A DNA stretch of 64,000 bases. Source: Gossypium raimondii. Lineage: Eukaryota; Streptophyta; Magnoliopsida; Malvales; Malvaceae. The DNA lies in contig NC_068577.1 in NCBI RefSeq assembly GCF_025698545.1, positions 4,559,501-4,623,500 of the forward strand, given 5' to 3'. The notes under the pieces were generated by a model. The model saw only the letters and a list, made by a program, of their open reading frames with translations, ran no database searches and had not been told where the DNA came from. The position numbers and the translations under genes are program-made. Positions 50,799 to 61,992 of this stretch are shown here, piece by piece. The first letter of the stretch is position 1. The number at the start of each line of letters is the position of its first letter.

Positions 50799-51160
50799 AG
50801 TTAAGTCACTTATTTCTAAAATGTTACGTTTTAGTCACTTACGTTAGCGTTTTGTTACGAAGTGGTCACTCTACCGTTAAACTCTATTCCCTCCCTAACG
50901 GTAGTTCTACGTGGCAATCTAAATAGATTTTAAATGTCAACTTGGATGTCCAATTGCTGGGATAAAAATAGATTTTTAATTATATAAGTTTAATTTGGAC
51001 TACCACGTAGGACATCCAAGTTGGTATTTAAAACTTATTTGGACCATCACGTAAGACCGCCATTAGGAAGATGATGGAACTTAACGGCAGAGTGACTATT
51101 TCATAACAAAACGATAACGTAAATGACTAAAACGTAACATTATATAAATGATTAAAATAT
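50799..51160. mobile_element. Long-hairpin MITE
   Basis: About 90 bases at each end are inverted repeats (AATGTTACGTTTTAGTCA at 50819 against its complement at 51125; GTCACTCTACCGTTAA against TTAACGGCAGAGTGAC). A second inner pair also matches (CAACTTGGATGTCC against GGACATCCAAGTTG). Almost the whole 360 bp can fold into one stem. There is no coding capacity. It directly abuts the copia remnant and lies about 0.6 kb downstream of the VSR stop. Confidence 0.82.
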
Positions 51161-51752
51161 AATCTACCCTAAACAAATCAATAAGTGATTGAGAGAAGTG
51201 AAAGTAAATTTCGCCCTCAAATATTTGACCAAGTCCGAATCCTGAAATTGACATTATTAAAAAAATTTTACTTAAATTCAAAAAAAAACCTAACCATATA
51301 TAAACCAAACAAAACTGTGAAAACCTATGCTTATAACACATTTTAAAGACCCACAATGGATCCATATTCAACTAGAAACAGAGCAAAAATGGATTCTATC
51401 ATTAAAACAAAAACAGGGCACATGTTACAGATGCCTTCACGGGCAAGACACGTGTGAAGCGTAAGCCACAAGAAGTCAAAAGCACCAAAGATGGAAAGGA
51501 AGACAAATAACCTAAACAACTTTCCTTCAAAATAAAAATACAGTAAGAACAAAAAGCTCAGTTAAACCCTAAATGGCACAAAATGCATTACAAAGTTGCC
51601 ACAAATGGTCTTAAATTACAAGGAACAAAGACCACCTTTCTATTCCCAATTTCTTTTTCGTCCCATATATTTTACATATCAATACTGTGGGATGCTTGAA
51701 ATCCAAATGAATTAAGTGTGCAACAAGAACCACATCGATTTGAGTTGTTTGT

Positions 51753-54700
51753 TCATGCACGATCTTCACTTACGTGGTTTGGAACTTCGGATTGACTATC
51801 CAAAGGCATGTATTGTGCCATTATAGCTCGGATTTCGGAATCCATGTACGACTGCAAAAGTAACAAATCGTTAGGAAAAACAAAATATATGCTAAAGGGG
51901 TAGTTCAGGTTTGCCTATCAAAACCCTCTATTCGTGGCCTTGAATCGAAGCCAAGCCTCCCCATAGCTTATTTTATAATATAATAATGAAACAACTTACC
52001 CTTAATCTATATTTGTAAACAAGATATGCACCACCACTAGCCATTGCCAAGCCAATTAAAATGACCCAAACAGCAGCCCATGCCGATTTTACTTCAGTAC
52101 CACTCTTACCTGTGATAGAGCAAGGAGTCGATGTCAAAACATGAACCAAGTATTATATATTTGAAAGAAAATAGGTTTCAAGCAAGTCCTAGGACCATCA
52201 ACTCACTTATACAGGTATCGTGGTCCCTGATATACAGAAGATCTCCACTGCAAGTGCACTCATAGCTTCCCCAGGTGTCTTTGCAGCTACATTCAGGGCA
52301 CTGGCAGGCTTTCTTCTCTTTGCATTCATCAATATCTGCAAGATGGAAAAGGCGAAACCATTCATACTCGAAGATTCTAGCTATTTGTTTGCATTCAAAT
52401 ACATTAGTTCCAGTCCCTAATGACCTATTGAAATCGTTCAGGAACTCACCTTCACAATTGTTGATACCATCACCTCTAAACCCGGGAGGGCACTGGCATT
52501 TAACATCTCCAGTATCCTGTTCAAAGCCTTGTTTAGAACATAAACTTATTTACGGAAGGACAGGAAGGAAATGATACGAGGAGCTTAGAGTAAACAAAGA
52601 TTGCTACTAACCACACAAGCAGAGTACGTGTGTCCGTCTTGTGATTTATGCCAACAACCTCCATTGTTAATATTGCACCTTCCAGGGCCACTAGCTGAAT
52701 GGCAAAATGAAAATAGCATATGAGATAATGTTATGCAGATATAAGATGATTGAAGATGGAAACAGGTGAGAAGTCACTTTTAAAGGAACAAAGTCTATTG
52801 CCTTTAGACCAGTCAATTCTGACCCGAATCCGAAAATCCAATCTGAGTAACCCGAATTCGAGCCTGACTCAACTTGATTTGACCATAAAAAGTCAACAAC
52901 CCAAACCCAAACCCAAAAAATGATCCAAATAAGACCATAACTTTGTGTTCCAAACATTAACTTAGAAGTAAAAGCTAAATCAGGTAAAATGAAATTATTA
53001 ACAACAAATCTCGATCCTCACCTTCACAGTGACTATATCCATCTCCTTTGAACTGCAGACCATCAACCAAGGGACATTCACAGACCCTCCCTCGAAATGT
53101 ATCCTAAGCATATCAATATATTGAGAGAGTTAATGCAGTCATAAGCAAGTATAGCAGGTCTATCAAAAAAGTTCGAATTAATACCTTGCAAGCTGTGAGA
53201 TTGGCTGCTTTATCTTGCCAACAACCACCATTGTTATCCAAGCATTCATTCGTCTCAACATCTGCAATGGAAGAACTCACCATCACTCTTGTTTCAAATA
53301 AAAACTGGACCATAAGTTGAACCACTAGACTTTGTTACATCTGCCAGAGCAGGCTGTGGAACTCTAAGAGCCCAGCCATCAGTAATTTCAGCAGGAGTGA
53401 ACATCCCACCACACAAATTCATTTGATTTTCTCTTGGAAGCTCAACATAGCACTGTATGATGGCCCTTAGAGGGAACAGACCAAAATATTTCACTTCTAA
53501 AGAAATGTAACGGGAAAAACATACCACCGCTCAAACAAACAGCTGGTTCAGTAGTCTCTTCGAAACCAGAACAGATGGCCTTCAGAACAGCACCTTTGGC
53601 CAGCTTTCCTGTATGCTGATATGTCAGAAGGGAAAGCATCCAAAATGGGATCTTTGGAAATACAGGCATGAATACAAACCTCTGTATTGGCGATTGTTGA
53701 CAACAAGCGTAGGCAATATAGTAACATCACCTCTAGATCCTTTCCCCACCTATGGACAACTTTCTATTAAATAGCTTTCCACGATTAAGAGCACCGGAAA
53801 GACCAAGGATGACAAAAAATATAAAAGAGTAATAAAATATAAACATCTAAGCACGAGATAATTACTTGGGCATCTTGTTCTTCTTTTAGAACAGGATTAT
53901 CTGCATCAACATTAGGGTCTCCCATACACTTTTCAATCTTTTTACTGTCAAGCCCTGAACGGATGGCATAAGAGCATCATGAATCTGTCATAACTAATTG
54001 CCAGGAATGTTTTAATTCTTGAGGGTGCTACTATAAGTGAAATATAGGATTCTTTTAATTAACCATTTACCAAGAGATTTGATAACAGCATCGGCGCATT
54101 CCTTGTTATATTTTTTCTCCTTCATGGGGCATCTTATTTGAAAATCTGTCACGTAGTCCCACCACAACCAGGACTTATTGCTCTCATTTGCCACTTTGAA
54201 AACGCATAGCTGCCTTAAGTTTTCAATCACGACATCTTTCCCCTCATAACCGGAGCTAAAATCTTGTTCGGGATCAGGTGCACAATACCTTCCATGGTTA
54301 ATGCATTGAGATTTGCACTGTTTGCTTATGGTGAAAGCCTGAGGGCAGTACCAAGTTATATAATGGGGTGTGAATTGAGTATAGCCACCTTTTTCAAGTA
54401 TCTGTGCGGCACCCTTGAAATCCTTCACGAATTCCATCAGCATATCACATTTAACTCCACATTCATCGTTGCTGTTGGTCCATAGCTCGTACTCCACACG
54501 ATCATCAGGGTGCGGAACAGACTCGCGCCAATCAAGATTAACATTAACCATATCTGCACCACTGATTGCTTTCTTTAGAGCTTCACCAAAAGATTTCTGA
54601 ATAAGGGCAGACGGAATTGTTATATTTTCAATGTATTTAGAAGATGAACTATCCTCTTCTGGTGTGTCCATGGTTATTAAAGCTTCTTCAATATCATCCG

Positions 54701-55864
54701 CAACAAGCACCGCAGAAGCACCAGCCTTCTGAACATTCCAAACCTTTAAAGCAAAGAAGCAATCTGGATAGATAATAAGAATACAAAGACATTAAATGCC
54801 AACTTGGCATCAACATATTGAGAAATAAAGAAAGATTAAAAGTAAGACCATAACTTAAGTAGTAAAGTTTTAGGACAATAAACAAATTTTAAAACCTTAA
54901 CACAATAGCAGCAACTGAAGAATATAAATAGGCAATTGTAAACTGATACATGTTCTTAAACATACTGAATTATTGCCTAAGATCATGTCGAAGTAACATA
55001 ATTATCGAATCTGCAGGTAAACCGTAAGCCATTACCACAATGCGTTTATATCATCACCAAATACTAGCCACTTGAAAGTGAATTTATATTCATACATATA
55101 TTACAGAATGTGTATTACAAAAGAGCAAATAACACATTTTCATTCCAAATCAAACAAAGGGTAAGTCCAATGATTAATCACAAAATCAATCAAGCTTGAA
55201 TTAAACACTCTCTCAAGCACTGAAGTAGAAAACTTTAAATGAAACTTAAGGGTTAAAAGAAGAGCTAAAAAAAATCAACCCCAAATTTCAGAAAAACAAC
55301 TAGAATTAAAAAGGAAGAGAAGGACATCCTTCGAAACAACTTCAGCAAGCAAAAAACAAGAAAAATAATTTAAAAAGGGTGAATCCTACAAAACTCAAAG
55401 CTTACAGGGACAACAAAATTAAAAGTCACTGCTAAAAGATACTTCCCCAAATGAATGAAAGAGCTAAAACCAATCATATATGTATATACATATAGGTTAA
55501 ATAAACTCAATCCCATGCTAAATTTTTTTTTTTTAAAAGGCAGATTGATGAAAAGGGTACCTCCACGATCCACCAAAACAAAAGTAGGAAGAGAACCAGG
55601 CTTGGATGGAAAGGAAATACTGAACTCATCAAAAGCTTTACAACCCTTTTGGTTATCCTTAGGGTAAACCACAGTACCAGCCATGCTTCCCCCATATTGA
55701 GGTATCCCAAAGTTCCCAATTGCACTGTCGTAGGTTCCCTTAATCTTCTCCGGCGAAGTCACCGTCAAGCTGTTCTTTTCGACCACAAACCTCCCATCAC
55801 TACACCCTATACACAACAGCAACCAAAAACTTAGAACAACATGTAACAATCTTCTCAGCTCCAT
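51753..55864 (-). CDS. VSR1: Vacuolar sorting receptor, VSR1/BP80 class (12 exons, 628 aa)
   Basis: Type I membrane receptor that carries soluble proteins to plant vacuoles through Golgi and prevacuolar compartments. Exons: 55561-55864, 54071-54763, 53866-53954, 53680-53749, 53525-53608, 53185-53261, 53022-53103, 52612-52694, 52450-52516, 52207-52335, 52000-52109 and 51753-51851. All are GT-AG and in phase. Residues 1-24 are a signal peptide before [23 protein letters not shown] domain follows (about 50-170, VLVDRGDCFFALK), then the cysteine-rich VSR domain, three EGF-like repeats (the last, [11 protein letters not shown], looks calcium-binding, about 517-559), one membrane span (about 569-591) and a tail with the YMPL sorting signal (610-613) ending in SEDRA. 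The length is normal for the family. Intron 7 holds anonymous repeat-like DNA (about 52790-52930). The subclass rests on the N- and C-termini. Confidence 0.95.
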
Positions 55865-56600
55865 CTCTTTCTTCCTTGTCTTTGACACTTTGGGGGTTAA
55901 TGGATTTTTGGGTATATCAGTTTAAGGAAGACTGAGGAAGAATTAGAAGATTGTGTAAGAAAAACGAGGGAAAAAAAAAAGAAAAAACTTGGGTCAGTTC
56001 TGGTTTTCTTTTTATCTTTTTTCTTGGTCTGAGAAATTGAAAAAAAAAATGGAAACTGCTGGGTTGTTTCTTGACTAAAAAAGCTCGAACTTTCACTATC
56101 TTAATATCTATTACTCTTTGAAATGACTGTGGTACAAAGTATATTGATATTTTAATTCCATCCGATTATTGGTGATGCTGTTCGTTTGATCTTTTTCTAC
56201 ATTAGATTTTCTTATTTTTGTAGTTTACTTACCCCAAATATATATCATATATATTCTAGTAGATTGAGAGACTTTTCAGATTTTTAATATTTTCTTTTTA
56301 GGTTTTAGAAGTTTGATTGGGTTGGTTGAGTATTTTAAATTAATTTTAACCTAATTTATATAAATATTCACATTATTATTAAAAGTTTTTAGTTAAGTTA
56401 ATCGATTTTAAAAATTATAAAATGATGACTCAAATTATTAATTTTATTTTTTTAATTCCATCTTCGTTAAATCACAAACAGCATAGTAATGTGATCGTTA
56501 AGCAAATCTGAAATTTGAAAATTAAAATTTTTAGACACAATTTTGGATTTTTTATAAAAATAATATTAAAATTAATTAATACAAAAATAGGGTAGAAAAC
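55865..56600. other. Promoter side of the VSR gene
   Basis: 5' UTR and promoter of the minus-strand VSR gene, followed by AT-rich DNA. Several A/T-runs are present. No TATA box could be assigned with confidence. Confidence 0.4.
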
Positions 56601-57132
56601 AAATTGATTACAAAAATTAGGTGTTTGCTATAATAACTTTAGGTGTCACCTAGCAAATTGTCGACATTGATGAACTTTTGAAAAAAATGAAAAAATGTTT
56701 TGTTTAATTGATATCGTCAATATGTTAAGGAAAAGGCATTAAAAATCTGATTTGGTAAATGAAAAGGCAGGGAAAAGGCATTCAAAACCTTATAGTATAA
56801 GAAAATGACATTAAATGCGAGGAAAAGACATTAAGACATTAAATGCAAGGAAAATGCTATTGTCTAGTGTTAGAACCATAACCCATCTTTTTATTTTTTT
56901 TTCACTTTTTTAGTTTTTTTATGAAATTTTTTTCTTAAATTCATCAATGTCGCCCATGTGTTAGGTGGCATCATAAAAAAGTAGCTTTTTTTCACATTTT
57001 CAATTTTTTTTTGACTTTTTCAAATTTTTTTTATTGTTAGACTATTTTTAAAAAAGTTCACTGGTACCATCAATGTGTCAAGCGACACTCAAAATTATTA
57101 TAGCAAACACTTCATTTTTATAATTAATTATT
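56601..57132. mobile_element. Foldback MITE
   Basis: The left arm (AGGTGTTTGCTATAATAACTT...GTCGACATTGATGAACTTTT) pairs with the right arm at 57048-57132 (AAAAAAGTTCACTGG...TTATAGCAAACACTTC). The interior contains further opposing blocks around ATCAATGTCG at 56943. There is no coding capacity. Confidence 0.65.
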
Positions 57133-57268
57133 TTTTAATACTTTTTTTTATAGAAAAAAAACTCAACTTCTATAGTTGAGTGACTTAACTAAAACTCATT
57201 AATAGTTGGGTGACTACTTGTGTAGTTCACCATTAAATTTATAATATAATATTTAATTAATAATATAT
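57133..57268. other. Spacer between two foldback MITEs
   Basis: Contains AACTTCTATAGTTGAGTGAC and AATAGTTGGGTGACTACTTG, wording related to other MITE ends in this window. No ends were defined. Confidence 0.3.
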
Positions 57269-57791
57269 GGCTTAATATATCATTTGGTACTTGAGCTTGA
57301 TAGTTTTTTCTAATGTGATCCCTATGGTATATTTGGTCCATCTGGTACTTGTATTTAACAAAGTTATATATTATGGTACTCAAAGGTGACAATGTTAACT
57401 TTTTGATATTTAATTCAAATTTTAGGATTGATTTAATGAAAGCTATTTGCTAATATTATAGGTTTGATTTTTTTCATGATTTTGCTAATAGAATAAATTT
57501 AGAGTTAATTATGAATTTGTTCAAATTTGTGTTTAATTTGTCAAATACAGTCTAATGGATGTACTTTAATTCAAGTTTTAAGGTTGATTTGATGAAGTTA
57601 ATTGCTAATATTATTAGCTAAATATGTATTTTCATCAAATCAACTCAAAAATCCAAATTAAATACTAAAAATTAACATTGTAACCTTTGGGTACCAAACT
57701 ATAACTTTTGTCAAAAGACAAATATTAGACTAGACTAAAAATACCACACTAAAAAATATCAAACTCGAGTATCAAATTATGTATTAACGAT
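57269..57791. mobile_element. Foldback MITE of the TTTGGTAC type
   Basis: The left end GGCTTAATATATCATTTGGTAC...GAGCTTGATAG pairs with the right end CTCGAGTATCAAATTATGTATTAACG. The arms are about 170 bases each and meet around two facing copies of GATTTGATGAA/TTCATCAAATCAAC. Related decayed sequence occurs at 7370-7620, 44270-44470 and 49740-49990. Confidence 0.7.
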
Positions 57792-58239
57792 AATATATAC
57801 GTGTTTTATTTTGAAAACATTTCATATATCATTAAATATTTTAAATTAAAATGCATATTATTTATATCAATAACAAAACTCTTTAATGAGTTTGAATCAT
57901 GATTTCTAGTAACACTTTTAGTTTAATTTGGTAAGTTTGTGTCTAAATATTAATTTAGTAAAAAATAAAGTTTAATAATTGTAATATCTAATTGTATGAA
58001 TGGTATTTAAATATTAATTAGGTAAAAAATAAATTTAAATAATTATAATAGTTAATACAAATTGAACATTTAACTTATTTTGTTTTTCCTAAATTTTGGT
58101 ATTCAAGATTATCACAAATTTAAAATACATTGTTAAAAGTACGGGTCGTGCCTACTTTGAACATGTATATTTTATAAAATTATCTCGGACCCCTTATCAA
58201 CAATTTTGACTTTGCCCCTGAAAGAAGGAGGGTGAATTG
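57792..58239. other. Gene-free AT-rich DNA
   Basis: Nothing recognisable apart from a TTTGACTTTGCCCCTG phrase at 58205 that resembles one end of the small repeat at 58965-59222. Confidence 0.3.
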
Positions 58240-58700
58240 GTTTTGGGTGCGAATGATGTACAATCTAAGGATATTGATTATGATTTGTGTTTTGTGGGTG
58301 AAAGGGTGATTAACTTTGCAGCTATGGGACGTGTTTCAAGCCTAATATTGGGGAGGGCGGCTTGTATTTCATTCAAGTTTTTCATGTTCTTGATTTGAAG
58401 AGAACGTTGCCTTGGTTGTTCAACAACTGTCTTTTACTTATTCATCAGCTGGCTAAAGGGTAGAATCCTAAAGCTATTGATTTTTTATTTGTTGACTTGT
58501 GGGTGCAAGGTCACAATCTTCTGCTAAGTTTTGTCTCTCAAAGTTTGGCATATATTTTAGGTAATATAATGGGTAGCTTTTCGGATTATGATACTAGTAG
58601 TTAAAGGAACAATTTGAATAATTATATGCGTATTAGGGTTCATTTGGATATAAAAGAACCTCTTACAAGGAAGAAGTTACGTAAGTAAGGGTATAAGTTT
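58240..58700 (+). pseudogene. DUF4283-type LINE ORF1 remnant
   Basis: The plus-strand frame gives VFHVLDLKRTLPWLFNNC, LLLIHQLAKG, a stop, then FVDLWVQGHNLLLSF, LAYILGNIMGSFSDYDTS, a stop, and MRIRVHLDIKEPLTRKK. This is the order of conserved segments in the DUF4283 domain found in the first ORF of plant LINE elements and in related gene-like copies. In-frame stops make it a pseudogene, and the region upstream of 58290 is unreadable. The CX2C zinc knuckle that normally follows is not seen. Confidence 0.78.
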
Positions 58701-58964
58701 ATGTGTCTTTTAGTTATGAACGAGTGCTTAAACGAGTTTATAATCTCGTAAAAGAATCAAAGTGAACGTTTGATTCAAATATTTAAAAGGATTTTTATGT
58801 CGTCTACAATTCCAATTGGGGAGATGACTAATATTGACTATTAGAGCAATTAACTCCACAGATAGAGATATAAATGTACTCATTAGAAGAATGATACATT
58901 GGACTGGAGTCAAGTTGAATTAATTCTAGATCCGTTTGTGAATTAATTCACTTGTGACGTTTAG
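58701..58964. other. Unclassified repeat, left part
   Basis: Moderately AT-rich text that runs to TTCACTTGTGACG, where the next small element is inserted, and resumes at 59223. It may be the non-coding part of an old LTR element; no ends were found. Confidence 0.3.
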
Positions 58965-59222
58965 TGGCGAATCTAGGGGATTGGCAGCGGGCCCAACCCC
59001 CTTAAAATGAAAAATTTTTCATTTAGACCCCTTAAAAATTTAAATTAGTAATGGTAAAATTTCACTTTGGCCCCCAAAAATGATAAAAATTTGATTTAAT
59101 CATTTAAAAATTATAAAGATATAGGCTATTAAAATGTTACAATTTTATTTTTTATTATCGTAAAAATATACAATTTAATTTTGGCCCCCCCCCAAAAATT
59201 TTTTTCTAGCTTTGCCCCTGGT
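58965..59222. mobile_element. Small repeat with opposing AGGGG/CCCCT ends
   Basis: Begins near GGCGAATCTAGGGG and ends TTTCTAGCTTTGCCCCTG, an imperfect inverted pair. The interior is CCCCTTAAAATGAAAAATTT, TTTGGCCCCCAAAAATG and similar words. GTGACG before and GTGACC after may be a short target duplication. A relative is at 61796-61992. The class is unknown. Confidence 0.5.
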
Positions 59223-60540
59223 GACCTTCATGGTGTGGTTTACCTAAATCTTGAGTTAGTCATTGACCATGTGTATGTAACTCATGTGCTTTGATATAAG
59301 TGAAGGCTTATGCTTTAAAAATGATCGAGCCCATAGCTAGTATGTTGGGTACATGACTTGTGTATGACATGGCTTTATTAGCAACAATGGAATTCATAGC
59401 TTGATTAAAGAGTTGACGATATCCTCTCATTGGCATTGTGTAGATTAATAATTATGAAACGTGGTCATAGGTTGCTTGTTCTTGAACGAGCAATTTATCA
59501 CAGTCATTTGTTGACAATGATCACATTAACCATTAAGAAGATATAATGGTAATAGTGAGATAAAATAGGATTGTATTGAGTGAACGAATTTAATTCAATG
59601 GAATAAAGGATATCATATGAGAGTAACACACACATGACGAAGTCATTAGACAAAGCAGTTGGATGAATTACTTTCATAAAAAAGTATACAATAAGAAGTT
59701 TCCAATCATGGTACTTCTTGTGGACTGACTCAATGATTAAGTAAATTACGAATTATTGAAATGATGTTTTTGGACATAATTGCAATTACTAGAGCCTAAT
59801 TACATATGTCCGATTGGTCCCTCCGCTAACTCAACAAAAACTCGATCGAACTGCATTTGAATCAAAAGGAAATATGAAAATAACACAATAAAGCTGAGCT
59901 TGTTATCTGAAAGTATGTCTTTCATACAAGGGACGAAAGGGGGACACAGTGGGGGAGAGGGACGGTGGGAGAGGAGAGGTTTGGGGGAGGATTTATTTTA
60001 TTTTATATTAATATAAATTTATTTAATTAGATTTTATGATTTGAGGATTAAATTAAAATAATTTATAAATTTGGAAAGTTAAATTTATTAAATTATTTAG
60101 AATTAGAATCAAATTGATAGAATATGTAAGTATTGAATATTAAATGTGTTATTATACCAATTAAAAAAAGGTCTCATCATCACTTCCGTTTACCATTTAC
60201 CTTAGAGTAACCAAAAAAAAATAAACGATCTAAAACATAAGTGATTAAATTGAAAATTTTCATAATTGAATGACCAAAATAAAAACACGAGACTAATTCC
60301 ATAGTTTACCCAATTTTTTTTATTTCCCCACCACCCTCATGTGTGCGATATTTAATTTATAACCAAACCATTTAAAGCAAAGCTTAGTCTTATCTAATCA
60401 AATTAAAATTTGAACTTGTGTGATGGCTGCTAATTGGAATTTTCTCTTTGTTTTGAATTTTTCCTTCAAAATCTTTTCAATTAAAGCCATGGAAATTTAA
60501 ATCTAGATTAGTTATTAAATGCAATAATTATTACGTAATT
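59223..60540. other. Unclassified repeat, right part, and AT-rich DNA
   Basis: 59223-59930 continues the interrupted repeat (GTGACCTTCATGGTGTGG and onward). It reads like the untranslated region of an old LTR element, with no coding signal. 59940-59990 is a G-rich patch. The rest is AT-rich and empty. Confidence 0.3.
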
Positions 60541-60652
60541 TTTTTTGACATGCTGTGTAGAATTATTCATAATTCTTCTGAGGATAATTTGTTTCAGCAC
60601 ACTCAAATCCATTTCCTCGTCCATTGACAACAATGTCCATATCAATCGAATT
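60541..60652 (-). mobile_element. tRNA-derived SINE, copy 7 (internal deletion)
   Basis: The minus strand shows TTCGATTGATATGGACATTG, then GAGGAAATGGATTTGAGTG at the B-box position. The part between the B-box side and the tail is shorter than in the other copies. Confidence 0.55.
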
Positions 60653-61015
60653 ATTATATAAATCTTATTATGAGTTAGGTTAGCCGCCTCTATTTTAAAA
60701 ATTAAAATAATTAAGTAATATATTTTTAAATCTCAGTTTATTATATATTTTGGAGACATAAAACATGTGATTAGATTTTTTTAATCATACAAAACCTGTG
60801 GATTTGATTACCCTTATTTTTTAATTATGAGATTTTAGTTTTCACACTTTTTATTTTTATTAAATATATATTCGAAGACAATTAGAATTGGTGTTGAATT
60901 TTTAATTAAATTTAATTATGTGTTTTTAATAGTATGTTAAATAGGGTAAAATTTAATAAAAACATACAAAAATAAATCTTTAACTTTAAATATTATTATC
61001 TAAACAAAAATATTA

Positions 61016-61133
61016 ACCCATAGTCCCTCCCTAATTTTTAAATAAAAAGATAGTATGCTTCAACACACTCGAACCCACATCCTCCTACACTTACAATAAT
61101 ACCGATGTCAATTAAATTAAGACCCGATCAACT
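61016..61133 (-). mobile_element. tRNA-derived SINE, copy 8
   Basis: The minus strand carries GATCGGGTCTTAATTTAATT, GTGGGTTCGAGTGTG (a good B-box) and GGGAGGGACTATGGG. It lies about 360 bp from copy 7 in the same orientation. Confidence 0.65.
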
Positions 61134-61499
61134 AATCTTAAGACTTTTTAAGTAAAATGTATTCATTTGAAGCCAACTGTGAAGAGGTTGAATACCAGTT
61201 TTGGTAATTAGTTTATAAATAAATCTGAATTAAGATAATATTTTATTTGGAATGTAAGATAATATTTTATATTTATATAATATCTATTTAATCCAATAGA
61301 GATATTTTTTAAAGAAAAGTACTGACGACCAGCCCGTCTTGATCCGTACGAATTAAATTTTAAACAATATTTTTAATTTCAACTTACTGAATTTTATTTA
61401 GTAATGTTCCCTTTTAACCAACCAAATTTCTCTGCCTCGTGTTTCATGTTTGTGCTTTTTTTTTTTTTAATCTCTCCTTTACTGTATAATTATATACTA

Positions 61500-61795
61500 A
61501 CGATAAATTATTTTAAGGAATTTTTTATCATATTATTCATAACCTCTTTCTAATTATTTAATAATATTTTAGTAATTTTTCATATTATTAACACGTAATT
61601 TTGGTAATTTTTTATCTTAAATCCCAAACTTAAAACTTAAAACCTTGATCCTAAACTCGAATCCAAACTTCAAATCTTAAACCCTGAATCTTGAATTACA
61701 AACTCTGAATCTCGAATCATAAATCTTGAACTTGGGTTTCAAAATTCAAGGTTTATGGTTCGAGGTTCAAGGTTTTTGATTCAGTGTTTGGACAA
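61500..61795. mobile_element. Half-copy of the telomere-like-core foldback family
   Basis: ATAAATTATTTTAAGG...TAATTATTTAATAATATTTTAG...ACACGTAATTTTGGTAATT matches the left arm of 10235-10847. It is followed by the same type of core (ATCCCAAACTTAAAAC... then GGTTTATGGTTCGAGG). The right arm is missing and the small repeat at 61796 follows at once. Confidence 0.6.
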
Positions 61796-61992
61796 GGACA
61801 AAGCCATGAAAAAATTTTAGGGTGGTCGAAATTAAATTGTCTATGTCTTTATAATTTTTAAATGACTAAATCAAATTATTATTATTTTTAGAGGGCAAAG
61901 TGTAATTTTACTTTTACTAATTTAATTTTTTAAAAATTTTAAAAGGTCAAAATGATAAAATTTTCAACTCCCCCTAAATTTTGACTCCGTGT
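61796..61992. mobile_element. Small repeat related to 58965-59222
   Basis: Starts AAAGCCATGAAAAAATTTTAGG and contains AGAGGGCAAAGTGTAATTTT; it ends CCCCCTAAATTTTGACTCCG. Its wording and layout are like the repeat at 58965. It appears inserted into the half-foldback element before it, whose core text (GTTTGAGGTTTAGGG) resumes at 61992. Confidence 0.45.

Noticed and set aside
55865..55888. Extension of the VSR start by 8 residues upstream of MELRRLL
   Set aside because: The upstream codon in frame is GTG, not ATG. The signal peptide starts normally at 55864.
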